Source: Tetragonia tetragonoides
Taxonomy: Eukaryota; Streptophyta; Magnoliopsida; Caryophyllales; Aizoaceae
Length of the DNA stretch: 64,000 nt
Assembly: GCA_038025085.1 (NCBI GenBank)
Contig: CM076153.1
Location: 15,103,001-15,167,000 of the forward strand
Direction: 5' to 3'
Both the position numbers and the translations under genes were made by a program. Below the pieces are notes generated by a model. The model saw only the letters and a list, made by a program, of their open reading frames with translations, was not told where the DNA came from and did no database searches. Positions 15,301 through 26,345 of the stretch are shown one piece after another; within the stretch, counting starts at the first letter, position 1; each line of letters opens with the position of its first letter.

Positions 15301-18300
15301 ATTTAGCAGAGCCTGTGTTAAGGAAACACAAGGATATTCAATTAGGAAATGAGATTTTAGATGATGCTTCCCTCTTAACGGCCCTTGAAAATAATGGGTA
15401 CTGGGATCAAGCACGTAATTGGGCCCGACAGTTGGAGGCCAGTGGGGGACCATGGAAGTCTGCTTTTCACCATGTCACGGAGAGACAGGTAAAACATTTT
15501 GCTTTGGTTTCATACCTTAAACTTGGCCCCTGTGCTTCTACGAGATTGCTCAGAATTGCTGCATAAGTTGTTTAATTGAATAAGTGATCTTTTACCAACA
15601 AGGGTGGTGGTCTAGTGGTTCCAAGCTTGCTCCCAAATGGTTTGGTAAGGCAAGGTCATGGGTTCGAATCCCCATTCCCCCCATGCCTTGTGTCTGCTGG
15701 CTTCTAGGAACTATATTAGCCCCTTGTTGGTGCTAAGTTGACGGGGCCAGTGCTTGCGATGGTTGTTCAGCTAGTCTGATATGTTCGCTATTGAACACGA
15801 GAGTCCGAACATGAGGTAGCAGGCGGTGCCTTGGTCGCCATTCACTTGAACCCTCTTTTATTGTATAAAAAAAAAAGAATAAATGTTCTTATGACTATTC
15901 TTAAGGTTTTTGGTTATATTTGTTCCAGTGAAGTGTGTGAATGCTGGAAAGTCCAATATACAAAAACACACGTGACACAATCTAGTTTTCTTTTTTTTTT
16001 TGGTTTTTCTTTTTTTTGTGTGGGGGGGGGGGGGGAGGGAGGTTCACTGTAAACTTATCTATTGACAAATGCTGAAGTTTCCAGAGTTGTCAACCACGGC
16101 TTGATATATTACCCTTTATTTGCAAGAATTGAACAATTTTTTATTTTATTTTTAGTTGACTAACTGAACTTTTTCTTTTTCCTCTAGTGTTTGTCCAGAT
16201 CAAAATTGTTGTTGAACCCTTTTCACATTTTACCTGGGGTAATGGCAATGACACTAATAGTTAATTTCATGTAAAGTTACTATGACATCAACTAAAATGT
16301 GATATAGTGAAGAATGCAAAATGCAAAATGCAATGTTGCCTTGATCCTGTGGTGCGCCCTACCAGGGTGGTCCAAATATTTGAATAGAATGCAGGTAATA
16401 TAAATTTTTTGAGGCAAAAGAATAGGCCAATATATGAAAATGCATGCCGGTTGTTCTCTATGGGATAGGGTGGTCTACTTTGCCTCCTTGTGGGCTAAGG
16501 CTGCCGGTTGTTTCCCTTTGAGGACTCTTTGGCTCTTAGGTTGTACTTCTTCTATTGATATTAAGAATACTTTTCCAATAACAATTTTTATATTTGAATG
16601 CATGCATATTTGATGGATACTTTGAACTCAAGTACCATGCTGATGTAGAATGAAAGGCAAGGAACTTGCAAACTAATTGTGTATCTGAAGAGCTGTATTC
16701 TTGTAAATAGTAGTCCAGTATAATTGACAATATATTTTTGGATATTCAACAATACTTAAGAATATTTATCAAAAAAAAAAAAAACAATACTTAAGAATAA
16801 TTTACTAAGATAACTTCCTGGTCAATGTATTCTTTAGAAAGATTGTTTCTTTTTTCCAAGTATTTCAGAGTTATAAATAAGTTTTCTAACTAGAGAATAA
16901 GGATATCATGTTATGATCCTTGATTTTGAGAATACATTGACACTTCTTGGTAATTTCCTCCTCTTTTTCTTTTCTATATCCTTCAAAATCTCCTCTTGTA
17001 TACCCTCGTAGTTCTTCTCTCTTAATTTACTCATCTATCTTCCCAATCTCCATCAAATTTGTGTCAGAGGCTCAGAGCCCTACTCCGTGCCTTGCTGCTG
17101 CTGCTGCCAAATGTCTATCAAACTGGTATCCGAGGCTTACTTGTCACGCTGTTAATCTCTTGGAAATAAGAAAAAGAAAATAAGTATATAAAAACTTTCA
17201 AAATGTACTTTGATTCAAAAATTCACATCTTTTTTTTTTTTTCCAATTCAATTTTGTATCACATGCATGTCTAGTGAAGTACCATGCATATGTAATGGGT
17301 ATTTTGGGCTGAAGCAAGGCTGTCAACATGTGGTTAGCTGTTAGTTGGTGGATTCTTTGATGCTCGGAGAATTTGTTTCTGCAGGGATGGCAATTATACG
17401 GGACTACTATTTCAGAGTTATAAACCTTTATTTATTTATGTTTTCGTTTTGGGGGACTTTCTTTCTCAGTTGCTCCACAATAATATTAAGAACTTATGGT
17501 ACCGTTTGTACGTTGACTAAGAAGTTTACGTAAGGCACAGGTAGCCTACTTCAGATACAATGAGATGTGGGTCATTCTGCATTCTGTATACTGCCAGTCT
17601 GCCACTGTAGCCCGTTGGAACAGAAATGACTTATATTCACTACAGATTATATAAACTGTATCATATTGCTTTACTAGAAACCTCTCTGTCTGTGTACCTT
17701 TTGTAAGTTGGCTGAGAAGTATACATAAAGGCACAGGTAGCCTACTTCAGATACAATGAGATGTGGATCGTTCTGCATTCTGTATACTGCCGTTGTAGCC
17801 TGTTGGGACAGAAAGGACTTATATTCACTACAGATATTACCATGTTACTTTACTAAAGCCAGAATTCTGCCTTTATGTATCTAATCTATGTCACACGTGT
17901 GGTTTACATGATGTCACTTCTAATACCATTGCTCTCTCTGTTTCCAAATTTAGGCTGAGTCGATGGTCATAGAGTGGAAGGAATTTCTTTGGGATGTAAC
18001 TGAGGAGAGACTTGCTCTATGGCGTCATTGTCAAAACTTGTTCATTAGATATTCATTTCCTGCATTACAGGTATGATTCTTTTGGTCACAATCCTCACTA
18101 ATATAATATCTTACCAAGTCACTTGAGATAGTTGTAAGAATTCTTGTTTTTCCTCCCCTTTCAGGCAGGATTATTCTTTCTCAAACACGCAGAATCTCTG
18201 GAGAAAGAACTTCCAGCTAAAGAGCTCCATGAACTGTTATTGCTTTGTCTACAATGGTTAAGTGGGATGATTACCCAATCTAATCCGTAAGTCTTCCGTG

Positions 18301-21300
18301 ATTGCACTTGTTTGCCTTGTGTATAGAATTTTTTTATTCCTAAAATTTGCTTTGGTTGTCTGTCAGAGTATGTTCTCCTCATCTCTTACGAGAAGTTGAG
18401 ACTCGAGTATGGGTTCTAGCAGTGGAATCTGAAGCTCACTTGAAGAGTGAGAGAGGTTCTAGTTTGACTAGATCTAGTCAAGATCAAGTGTCTGGAAATA
18501 GTGCAAACATTGTAGATCAAACTGCAGACCTAATAACGAAAATGGACAGTCATATAAATGGTAGGTTGACTGAGAAAGGAGATGTAAAAGAAAATAACTT
18601 GTATCACAAAATCTCACAAGCCTGGGATGCCAGCGTATCAACTGGAGCTGGGAGTACAAAGACTAAACGGAGGACTAAAGTTTATGGGCCTTCTAGACGG
18701 TCTGTGGCAGAGGTTACTGACAGAAATGCTGATGTTGAAGAGAGTTCAAATCCTCCATTGAACTTGAAATATGACTTGCTGGATGAAAACCTCAGACTTG
18801 ATGCATCATTTTCGAGTTGGGAAGAAAGGATTGGGCCTGCAGAGCTTGAAAAGGCTGTCCTTTCTTTATTAGAATTTGGACAAGTAACTGCTGCCAAGCA
18901 ACTGCAACATAAGCTTTCATCTGGAGACATGCCTCTTGAGTTGAGAATTGTGGATGCTGCCCTAAAAATTGCAGGATGGTCAACACCACTACGTAAACAA
19001 TCCGTTTCAGTGCTCGATGAGGAATTACGTTCTCTCATTCACTCGTATAATATTCCTACAAAAGATCATCTCTTTGATCCGTTCCAGGTCATTAAATACT
19101 TTCTTTGTTGAGATTTTTGATGTTTGCCCAGGAATAAACTGTTACTTAACGCAGCAACTTTGTTTTCCTCAGATTTGTGCTAAGACATTATCAAAGTTTT
19201 GTTCAAGTTTAATCATTTGATTCTTAACATATCTTTCTTCGGAATGATAGGTATTGGAGAGTTTATCTGCCATACTGACTGAGGGTAGTGGACGTGGACT
19301 CTGCAAGAGAATCATTGCAGTTGTGAAGGCTGCTAATATCCTGGGCATTTCATTTTTACAGGCTTTTGAAAAGCAGCCAACTGAATTGCTACAGTTGCTT
19401 TCGCTTAAAGCCCAAGATTCTTTTGAAGAAGCAAGACTTCTTGTTCAGACTTATCCCATGCCTGCCACAAATACTGCGAAAATTCTGGCAGAATCCTTTC
19501 TAAAGGTACGCTATGTCGTTCCTCTTTCCCCATTCCAAGGTTTCATCTGAAAGAGCATCAGGAATAACCAAACGGTTGCCATTCTCCTCTGTTATCCTCT
19601 TGACATCCTATTCTCAGCAGTCATTTGGGAAGAAGTGTTTTTATCAACCTTGTTGTTTTATCATATTCTTCTCCATTTAATTAGGTGAAAAGGTTATCTA
19701 CTTATCATGAGAGAAATACAGAATAATTTCATTTCAGTGAGATAGTGAAGATTTGCGGACTCTAATGAATTTCAGGTTGTTAACCCTGAGGGGGTGGCTC
19801 AGTTGGTAAGACCTCTGATATATATTCCAGAGGTCCCAAGTTCAAGTCCCCTCAGGGCCAGAGGTTTTCCTCGTCGTTAACTTCAGGGCCCATGGGATTA
19901 GTCAAGCAAAGCTTGGATACCCATGTTATTTAGAATAAAAATAAATAAATAAATAAATAAATGAATTTCAGGTTATTAGATCCCAAAGTAACTACAGAAA
20001 GTATTGAATTGGGTCACGACTTTTGACATGTTAAAGTAGCCCAATGGAAAGATAACACTGATAACAACCACCACCTATGGGCTCTATAACAGGGTGTGGA
20101 ATGCCTGTAGCCTTACCCCTAACAAGTAACAAGTGAAGAAACTAGGCTGAGGCTCTATGTTTGTGAAAGACCCTGAAAGGACAATATTAGAGATTGTTCT
20201 TTAGGGTACTATAGGTACAATAGAAAAGTAGTTGAGGAAACATGGTAGTAAATTAGTAATTCAAATAGAAGGGTGATGAATAGATAAAAATTAGTAGCAG
20301 TAGCTATAAAACGAAAATCTTAAAGGTTACAAATATATAGATGAGGTAGAAACGGAAGGCATCAAACATACACACAAGAGATACACAAAAGTATAGAAGC
20401 GCACAAAGGCTACTAGCCTTCAAAACAAGAAGTTAATGAACAAGGTCTGCCTAGCTGAAGGTTGTCAGAGAGATCCTATAGTGCCACAAAGTCTTGTTAA
20501 AGACTGTGTTCTTGGCGCGAATCTTCAACATCAACATCAACATTACCCCAGTGCCTCCAAAGAGGCTCCCGCCTAGGCAGGGTAACGGGGGGTCGGTTGT
20601 ACGCAGCCTTACCCCTGTGAGAGTCTCGCAGAGAGGTTGTTTACGTTTGACCCGAGATCCGAAGTGCGACGACCATCGGCAACTTCACAATAAATAAGAA
20701 GTGCCGACAGTTTTATGAGTCATTTTGCTTTAGTCCATTACATTCCGAAGCCAAAAAGTAGAGAAGCTTTTGGCTCCACTGGAAATTGTGGACATTTCGA
20801 AGCTTGGCGCGAATCTTGTTGTGCCATATATGGATATACCTAATCACCTCTCCCTTAGTTTTTCTTTGATCTCCCTCTCCCTTACTCTAATCCTTTTCGA
20901 AAATCACATTGTTTCATTAGGATGTCAGGTGCTTAATGTGCACGAACCATCTAAGCCTTTGTCTTATCTTCAATCGAGGTCGCTCATACTTGTCTTGAAT
21001 TTTGCGCTATGTATTCCTTCCTTCTTAGGATGAACACACACCCATCAAAGCATTCTTATCCTAGTGATCAGCTTCTTCTGTACTTGCACACACAAGTGCC
21101 AAAGTTCTGCAACCTAAATTGACGTTGTTTTGAAGCCTCCATATGATACTTAAATGTCTTTATTATTCACCATTCCTCTGAATGATCAACCAATGTGTTT
21201 GAAGTTCTTCCTCGTATTGCAGAATCTTGACCTCCAAATTGGTAATAACCTTGTGGTTACAAAACCTGCATTCCAGCTTCATTTTATCCCTACTAAATTG

Positions 21301-23928
21301 GATTCTAGATATTCAAGCATGAGACGATAGGGAAGCTGCATGGTGTACTCAAGCTTGTACAAGATACATGTCAACTTTCATGCTTCAATGCTATTTTTCG
21401 CAGATAAATGAGACCTGATAATTATGCAGCAGTACTTGTTGTTTTAACCTTTTCTTTGATCTGTCTCAGGGTTTATTAGCAGCACACCGTGGAGGCTATA
21501 TAGATTCTCAGAATGAAGAAGGGCCTGCTCCTTTGCTGTGGAGATTTTCAGACTTTTTAAAATGGGCTGAACTGTGTCCTTCACAGCAAGAGATAGGGCA
21601 TGCATTGATGCGATTGGTTATTACAGGGCAAGAAATACCACATGCCTGTGAGGTAGTGTTCACTATAAAAATTTAGATATATTGCTGCCTATGTTTGAGG
21701 GAAACATAGTATTCTGCATTTTTTATTATGTGACAAAACATATACATAAATACACATTAATTAGATGACAATGTCTGTAGAGTGGGCTGGGAGAGGGTGT
21801 CTCCTGTGTGTCGAGTGAGAGGACAAAATGGATTCATGGCTACATCTTTTTTCCCATGTAATGAAGTTTACAACTGCTTTCACGATGGTTTTCATCGTGA
21901 TGCACCAATAAAATCTGTCAAGAGGTTCAACTGATTTCTGGCTTATGATATTGTTCTTCCAATCTTTTTTTTATTTTGTGGATAATTCTGCTACTTAGGT
22001 ATATGTGTCCGTTTCAGTAGCTGAAAGACTTATCAGACCTGTTCTAGCATCTTAGGATAAATCAACAGTGGAAACGTGGTGATACATCTTAGGATGAATC
22101 AACAGTGGAAACGTGGTGATATCATCAGGGTTTTGGTTTGCATAACTAATTTATGAGCTCATTGGCCTTGGTGCCACCGCCACAAATGCGTTCTGGCAGT
22201 CCATCTGATGCTTCCATATCCAAATCATGTATGCATAACAAATTTATTCTATGAGCTAAAGCTTATTTCTGGTGATTGATGTTTTTAGGTGGAGCTGCTT
22301 ATTCTATCCCACCACTTCTACCAGTCATCAGCTTGTCTGGATGGGGTTGATGTCCTTGTGGCCCTTGCAGCAACAAGGGTGGAGGCGTATGTTTCTGAGG
22401 GCGATTTTTCTTGTTTGGCACGTCTCATAACTGGTGTGGGAAATTTTCATGCACTGAATTTCATACTCGGCATTCTTATTGAACACGGACAGCTGGATCT
22501 GCTTCTTCAGAAGTATTCTGCTGCTGCTGATGCAAACACTGCTGTTGCTGAAGCTGTCAGAGGATTTCGGATGGCTGTGGTTACAGCTCTGAAGCATTTT
22601 AGCCCCTATGATCATGATGCTTTTGCAACGGTTTGTATATTTTCCCAAAGCTCTTGGCATTGTTGTAAAGACCATTCTTTTTGTGCTTTTAGAAGTTCTG
22701 GATGTTATAATTTTTTTTGTGAAATAAACAAAGAAGGTAGGAGCAGAACAAAGAGCAGAAAAGAACATATTTTAAAGGGAAAAAAAGAGAGCAGAAATAG
22801 AACAAATGATATTAAATTGTTTATTTTGTGGGACCCTACACACAATAGGTAACACTGACTAAGGTTTTACACACTACTGACCTGTAGAACGGAGGATTCT
22901 TTGGGTTCTGTCATGTTTTCAATACTGGATATATCTAACTGACAAATGTAGATGTCAAGTTTTCTAATTTTGGTTATCAGAAGAGGATCTATATGGCAGC
23001 TGTAGATGAAAGTTATAGCCTCTGATTTCGTACTTTCATTTTGTTTTTGCTGTAACTTTCTCGGTTCAATGTTTTTTTATGTTTGTTGTTGATGGTTTTT
23101 CCTATCTTGTTCTCTTACTATGGTTTGTGTTTTCCTTCCTTATTCTTATTGCTACAATTTGTGTTGAATGTTTGGCAGGTCTATAATCACTTTGACATGA
23201 AGCATGAAACAGCATTGTTACTGGAGTCAAGAGCTGAGCAATCTTACGAGCAGTGGCACCTTCGCCAAGACAAGGACCAAAATGAAGACCTCCTTGAGTC
23301 AATGCGATATTACATTGAAGCCGCTGAAGTTCACTCCTCCATTGATGCTGGCAACAAAACCCATTCTGCTTGTGCTCAGGCATCTCTTGTCTCCCTTAAA
23401 ATCCGAATGCCAGATATCGAGTGGCTAAAGTTATCTGAAACCAATGCACGGAGATTGCTGGCTGACCAGTCCCGCTTCCAGGAAGCATTAATTGTCGCAG
23501 AAGCCTATAAGCTTAATCAGCCTAGTGAGTGGACACCGGTCTTATGGAACCTGATGCTAAACCCAGAACTGGCAGAGCAATTCATGGCTGAATTTGTGGC
23601 TGTGCTTCCTCTTCAGCATTCTATGCTTATAGAGCTAGCAAGATTTTACAGGCAAGAGATAGTAGCGAGGGGAGACCAGTCCCAAATTACAGTCTGGCTG
23701 ACCGGAGGAGGTTTGCCTGCTGAATGGGCAAAGTATTTGGGAAGGTCATTTCGGTGTTTGCTTAAGAGAACAAGAGATCTAAGGTGGCGTCTGCAGATGG
23801 TTACTAATGTAACTGGGTTCAATGATGTAGTTGATGCTTGTAACAAGGCCTTGGACAAAGTTCCTGAAAATGCTGGACCGCTTGTGCTGAGAAAAGGGCA
23901 CGGTGGCGCCTACCTACCATTGATGTAG
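1..23928 (+). CDS. Spatacsin (SPG11-like) gene, C-terminal about 2370 residues, 5' end outside the window
   Basis: Exons: 1-44, 550-802, 886-1380, 1447-1632, 1745-2032, 3299-3943, 7248-7644, 7736-7863, 8258-8428, 8919-9131, 10115-10669, 10796-10855, 10988-11316, 12696-13095, 15021-15488, 17954-18070, 18165-18286, 18367-19087, 19251-19505, 21470-21652, 22289-22630, 23179-23928. All junctions are GT-AG and the phases agree, giving about 2373 codons up to the TAG. The last three exons match the Spatacsin C-terminal domain of plant proteins like Arabidopsis At4g39420, including a final exon ending in PLVLRKGHGGAYLPLM. Another recognisable block is HRGRALAAFNQLL (exon 8919). In animals spatacsin works with spastizin and AP-5 in lysosome reformation; the plant role is little known. 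The first join (44 to 550) is tentative: acceptor 518 also opens the frame but needs a different upstream phase. Introns are full of SINEs and MITEs. No stop or frameshift was seen, so the gene looks functional. Confidence 0.88.
286..368. repeat. (TG)n microsatellite with a short (GC)n core
   Basis: About 80 bp of alternating TG, with a GCGCGCGC interruption near 343-352, lies in an intron of the spatacsin gene. Alternating purine-pyrimidine runs of this kind can adopt Z-DNA. The poly-Cys/Val reading frame across it is an artefact of the repeat. Confidence 0.95.
2352..2507 (+). mobile_element. tRNA-derived SINE, family A, copy 1
   Basis: The head has an A box (GGTAGCTCAGCTGGTAAGA) and a B box (AGTTCAAGTCCCC), as expected for a pol III promoter derived from a tRNA. 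The body contains the family signature GGGCCCATGGGATTAG followed by GCAAAGC, and ends in TTATCTAAAAAA. Imperfect flanking direct repeats of about 16 bp (ATATATAG..GTGAATGAA on the left, TATATATAGTGAATGAA on the right) look like a target-site duplication. It lies in the spatacsin intron between exons ending 2032 and starting 3299. Confidence 0.8.
5430..6575 (+). mobile_element. LINE 3' remnant (zf-RVT region of ORF2), interrupted by a hAT-like MITE
   Basis: Broken frames read as the C-terminal end of a plant L1-type LINE ORF2. Around 5535-5700 there is LRRAPIGRDLEEI followed by SRVWVGDSSGLF. Around 5745-5990 there is a Cys-rich stretch with LDLFVLCDFARPL, PFVHMGRRE and RNARVFTDTM, which is the reverse-transcriptase zinc-finger pattern (HLF..C.FA, then W..ERN.R.F). 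After a 348-bp insertion the sequence resumes as NFVWNPVAYLPSLWAKEAEA at 6360-6420, typical of the same protein. An oligo-A run near 6565-6575 marks the 3' end. It lies inside a spatacsin intron and is dead because of frameshifts and stops. The 5' boundary is approximate. Confidence 0.7.
5995..6342. mobile_element. hAT-like MITE with two internal direct repeats, nested in a LINE
   Basis: Terminal inverted repeats TAGGGGTGTAAATGAGCC (left) and, read inverted, TAGGGCTGTAAATGAGAC (right) bound a 348-bp element. The 8 bp on the two sides (ACACCATG and GGCACCAA) are similar but not identical, compatible with an old 8-bp duplication. The interior is two diverged copies of a 140-bp unit (6008-6149 and 6184-6324) rich in GCTCGTGCTCGGCTCG. 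The LINE protein reading resumes on the far side, showing that this element inserted second. Confidence 0.72.
6738..6828 (+). mobile_element. tRNA-derived SINE, family A, copy 2 (5'-truncated)
   Basis: This copy begins in the sequence just after the B box (CCCTGAGGGCC) and contains the family signature GGGCCCATGGGATTAGTCAA, GCAAAGCTTGG and the tail ATCTAAAAAA. It is flanked by a clear 19-bp direct repeat (6719-6737 and 6829-6847, starting AATGTTAGTAAAGC, differing at one or two positions). The truncation therefore happened at insertion, not by later deletion. It lies in a spatacsin intron. Confidence 0.82.
13164..13391. mobile_element. Stowaway-type MITE (Tc1/mariner)
   Basis: A 228-bp element has ends CTTCCTCCCTCCCAAATT and, inverted, CTCTCTCCATCCCAAATT, each preceded by the dinucleotide TA. 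A CTCCCTCC-type inverted repeat with a TA duplication is the Stowaway pattern. It sits in a spatacsin intron just after the exon ending at 13095. Confidence 0.8.
15594..15876 (+). mobile_element. tRNA-derived SINE, family B
   Basis: The head GGTGGTCTAGTGGTTCCAAG (A box) and GGTTCGAATCCCC (B box) comes from a tRNA gene, followed by about 200 bp of unrelated body and an A-rich tail (about ten A). Flanking repeats 15578-15593 and 15877-15892 both read approximately GAATAARTGWTCTTWT. The body differs from family A, so this is a second SINE family. It is not a functional tRNA because the spacing after the B box and the 3' half do not fold as a tRNA. Confidence 0.8.
17499..17837. repeat. Tandem duplication of about 190 bp in a spatacsin intron
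   Basis: Unit 1 (17499-17648) and unit 2 (17694-17837) share long identical blocks, for example GGCACAGGTAGCCTACTTCA, ATACAATGAGATGTGG, TTCTGCATTCTGTATACTGC and TTATATTCACTACAGAT. Unit 2 has small deletions. No coding potential and no terminal inverted repeats were seen, so this looks like a local segmental duplication. Confidence 0.85.
19783..19959 (+). mobile_element. tRNA-derived SINE, family A, copy 3 (full length, best preserved)
   Basis: It starts with GGGGTGGCTCAGTTGGTAAG (A box), has CAAGTTCAAGTCCCC (B box), then the signature GGGCCCATGGGATTAGTCAA and GCAAAGCTTGG, and ends in an (AAAT)n tail. A 19-bp target duplication is present (19764-19782 and 19960-19978, beginning AATGAATTTCAGGTT, one mismatch). 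The near-identical duplication suggests a fairly recent insertion. It lies in the spatacsin intron after the exon ending 19505. Confidence 0.9.
20514..20700 (+). mobile_element. Au/TS-type SINE fragment
   Basis: The stretch with CCCCAGTGCC, GGGTAACGGGGGGTCGG, TACGCAGCCTTACCCC, GCAGAGAGG and TTGTTTACG resembles the 3' body of the Au/TS SINE family, whose plant consensus contains 'acgcagaccttacccct ... gaggctgtttcc'. It lies in a spatacsin intron. The 14-mer TTGGCGCGAATCTT occurs just before it (about 20510) and again near 20805. Its boundaries are approximate. Confidence 0.6.
22048..22121. repeat. Tandem repeat, two 37-bp units
   Basis: Units 22048-22084 and 22085-22121 are identical except for one base and lie in a spatacsin intron. 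They begin CATCTTAGGAT and end ACGTGGTGATA. Confidence 0.9.
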
Positions 23929-25772
23929 TTGGAATCACTTGAAAGCAGGTGGAGATTGAAGGTGTGAGGAAGTTATGTGATCTTCTTCACATCATGAGAA
24001 TTCAGCATCATGATATGCAGGTGAGTGGTCCTTATACTAGTTGCTCCATTTGTTTGGAAAATCGGTTAGTGTACTGCAAAAACTTTTCGGCCTTTGCGTA
24101 TTATACAACTTATTAGTAGTCTGCTAGACATTTTGAGAGTAGAAAAAATAGGTCTGAGACCAAAGCTTCTGGTGGTTCGTGGTCGTCACTTTTGATTTCA
24201 CAGTGTGGAGCCTGGAGGCCATGATATACTTTATCTGCAGTGAGGTATAGTGAATTGTATGTGTGCGGAGTCCCAATTTTTGTAAGTCCTATGTACATCA
24301 TTCTTTTAAAGGAAATGAAAAATATGTTCATATCACATCTCAACAAAGAACTGTTTAGTTTTATAACTTTGATGTTTGTTCAAATATACTGCCTCCTTGG
24401 ACCCTGGTGTGAAGTGCCTTTTCACAGTTACAGTTATCACGTAGCCTGGGGAGAGGCGTTTAGATTGTGCCTGAGTGGACTCGCACCTCGATTTTACTCT
24501 GGGTTTATTCACAGCAATTTTCTTTCCCTTTGGAGCTCCTTTTGTTGTAAACATAAAGTCATAAACATTAGGCCCTCCCGAGATGGAACCTAATAGTTTT
24601 ATCACGGACTTGTGAGAAATGTTAGTACTTCGTAGATTTGCGACTTGCGAGTTGCGACTTTCAGGAAGAATCTTGCGTTATGGAAGAAATTATAGCTTCC
24701 CATTCAAACTTGACACTGTTATGTAAATAGGCGAGCATAATATAGATTTAATAGAGCTCATAAGCATTTTATTCATTATTTTTTATTTTGCAAGTATTTT
24801 CCTCGATCGTATGACACATGACAATTCACTGGTGTTGTGCAGGTTTTGTAGTCACATTGTATTAAGATGTGAAATCATAGTGCTAATCCAATAACTAGAC
24901 ATTTGATGCAGATAAATTTGCACACTTGAGTAAAACTATTACAAGTAACACACCAATATGTCACTCACGATGAGTGAAGAAAATAGGAGAAATTTTCGAC
25001 CAAAATGGTGGAATTTTAAAAATATTAAGAATTCGACATACAAATACTCTACTTTTGTTTGTATTTTGCTTTAAATGAGTATCATTTTAATGGGACGATA
25101 AGAATATTGGCGTATAAGGAACAATGAATAGAGGGAGATGTAATGTAGGTTGAATTGTAACATTAATCAATGTTTCTTGGGACAACTTGGTGGATGAAAC
25201 ACATCAACAAATAACAAGCAGGTGTATTGTAAAGGGGACTTGTCTTTATGTCACATGGTAGTAGCAACATTCACCAAATTCTTGATTGTTAATGGAGTTT
25301 TGAAACATTGAGAAAGATTATATGGAAAAAAAAAACTGTAATTTTAAAGATATTTTGACATTATATAGTGAGTATGAATATATGAGTCGCCTATACCAAA
25401 ATATAATAGCATGCCAAAGTCAGGATTTTGATACTCACACAATGTGTATAATACACAAAGTGTATGTGAGAGGAAAACAAGAGCTCATCAATCACCAATT
25501 ACCATACACAATGTTGAATTGAATACACTCGCCTATACAAATCTTGGAGTACCACGTGCATTACGATATTAATGACGCACATAAGTTGCATATATTCGCC
25601 TATACAAAATTTGGACTGCCACGTGCATTACTACATTAATAACGCACGTGAACTTTTACATTTCTTCTTATATGGTACATGGAGCACATGAGTGCATATA
25701 AAAATTTACCGTAAACTATGCATTCTCCTACTTACCATATTCGTAATTTGGTAGGCATCATTCCAAGAGGGG
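23929..25772. other. Intergenic: spatacsin 3' flank
   Basis: No gene was recognised. The first few hundred bases should contain the spatacsin 3' UTR; in-frame sequence does not continue after the TAG. At about 25515-25640 two diverged copies of a roughly 75-bp unit occur, each with CGCCTATACAAA and a CCACGTGCATTAC G-box-like core. Nothing else was identified. Confidence 0.6.
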
Positions 25773-25850
25773 TTGTTACTAAATGCCGCCCCTAAATTAC
25801 TAGGTACCGCCCCCCAAAATTCCAATTTTGCCCTTTTTTAATTTTTCACT
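25773..25850. repeat. MULE left terminal inverted repeat
   Basis: It pairs with 32060-32131 through GCTAAATRCCGCCCC-like and TACCGCCCCCC blocks, then CCAATTTTRCCCT. The left copy has three extra bases (TTA) near its outer end. A C/T-rich leader follows, running up to the transposase ATG at 25956. Confidence 0.8.
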
Positions 25851-26048
25851 CATCCTCTCCCTCTCTCCCTCTCTAACTCTCACACCACTTCTCTCCCACT
25901 CTACCACTCACTCTCATACCCAACCTTCATCAACATTCACTCAAGCAACCCGCGGATGTCTGCCGGCGATCAAGAAGTGCCGTCGACGGTGGCGGAGGTA
26001 AAATTAATTTTTTTTGCGCATTTTTTTTGCACGGTCATCTGAGATTTT

Positions 26049-26234
26049 CGACTCACCCTTGGGTGAGTCGTCTGCTACAGGCGACCCACCCAAGGGGAGT
26101 CGTCTGTCGATCGCGACTCACCCTTGGGTGAGTCGTCCGCTACAGGCGACTCACCCTTGGGCGAGTCGAGATCAATAGACGACTCACCCTTGGTTTGGTC
26201 GCCTGTAGCAGACGACTCACCCAAGGGTGAGTCG
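26049..26234. repeat. Palindrome array in transposase intron 1, six units
   Basis: Each unit is a near-perfect palindrome: GACTCACCC, two A/T bases, GGGTGAGTC, usually extended by C and G on the outside. Units are at 26049-26070, 26082-26102, 26114-26135, 26147-26168, 26180-26201 and 26213-26234, with a regular spacing of about 33 bp. Spacers use GTCTGCTACAGG-type and GAGATC-type sequence. A transcript of either strand would fold into consecutive hairpins. The whole array is inside the first intron (25998-26394). Confidence 0.93.
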
Positions 26235-26266
26235 AGATCGACGACCGACAGACACAAAAAAAAAAA

Positions 26267-26271
26267 ATATT

Positions 26272-26343
<72 letters not shown>

Positions 26344-26345
26344 TA
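26267..26345. repeat. (ATT)n microsatellite in transposase intron 1
   Basis: About 26 uninterrupted ATT units lie between the palindrome array and the intron acceptor at 26394. A matching trinucleotide tract occupies the same position in intron 1 of the PMD gene. Confidence 0.97.

Noticed and set aside
15600..15680. tRNA gene
   Set aside because: Same reasoning: a SINE head with a poly-A-tailed body and flanking duplication.
20770..21420. Remnant of an RTE-type or other retroelement
   Set aside because: Wording is vaguely retroelement-like, but no protein motif or end could be read.
26049..26234. CRISPR-like regular repeats
   Set aside because: Units are palindromes within a plant transposon intron, spacers are themselves repeated, and the context is eukaryotic.
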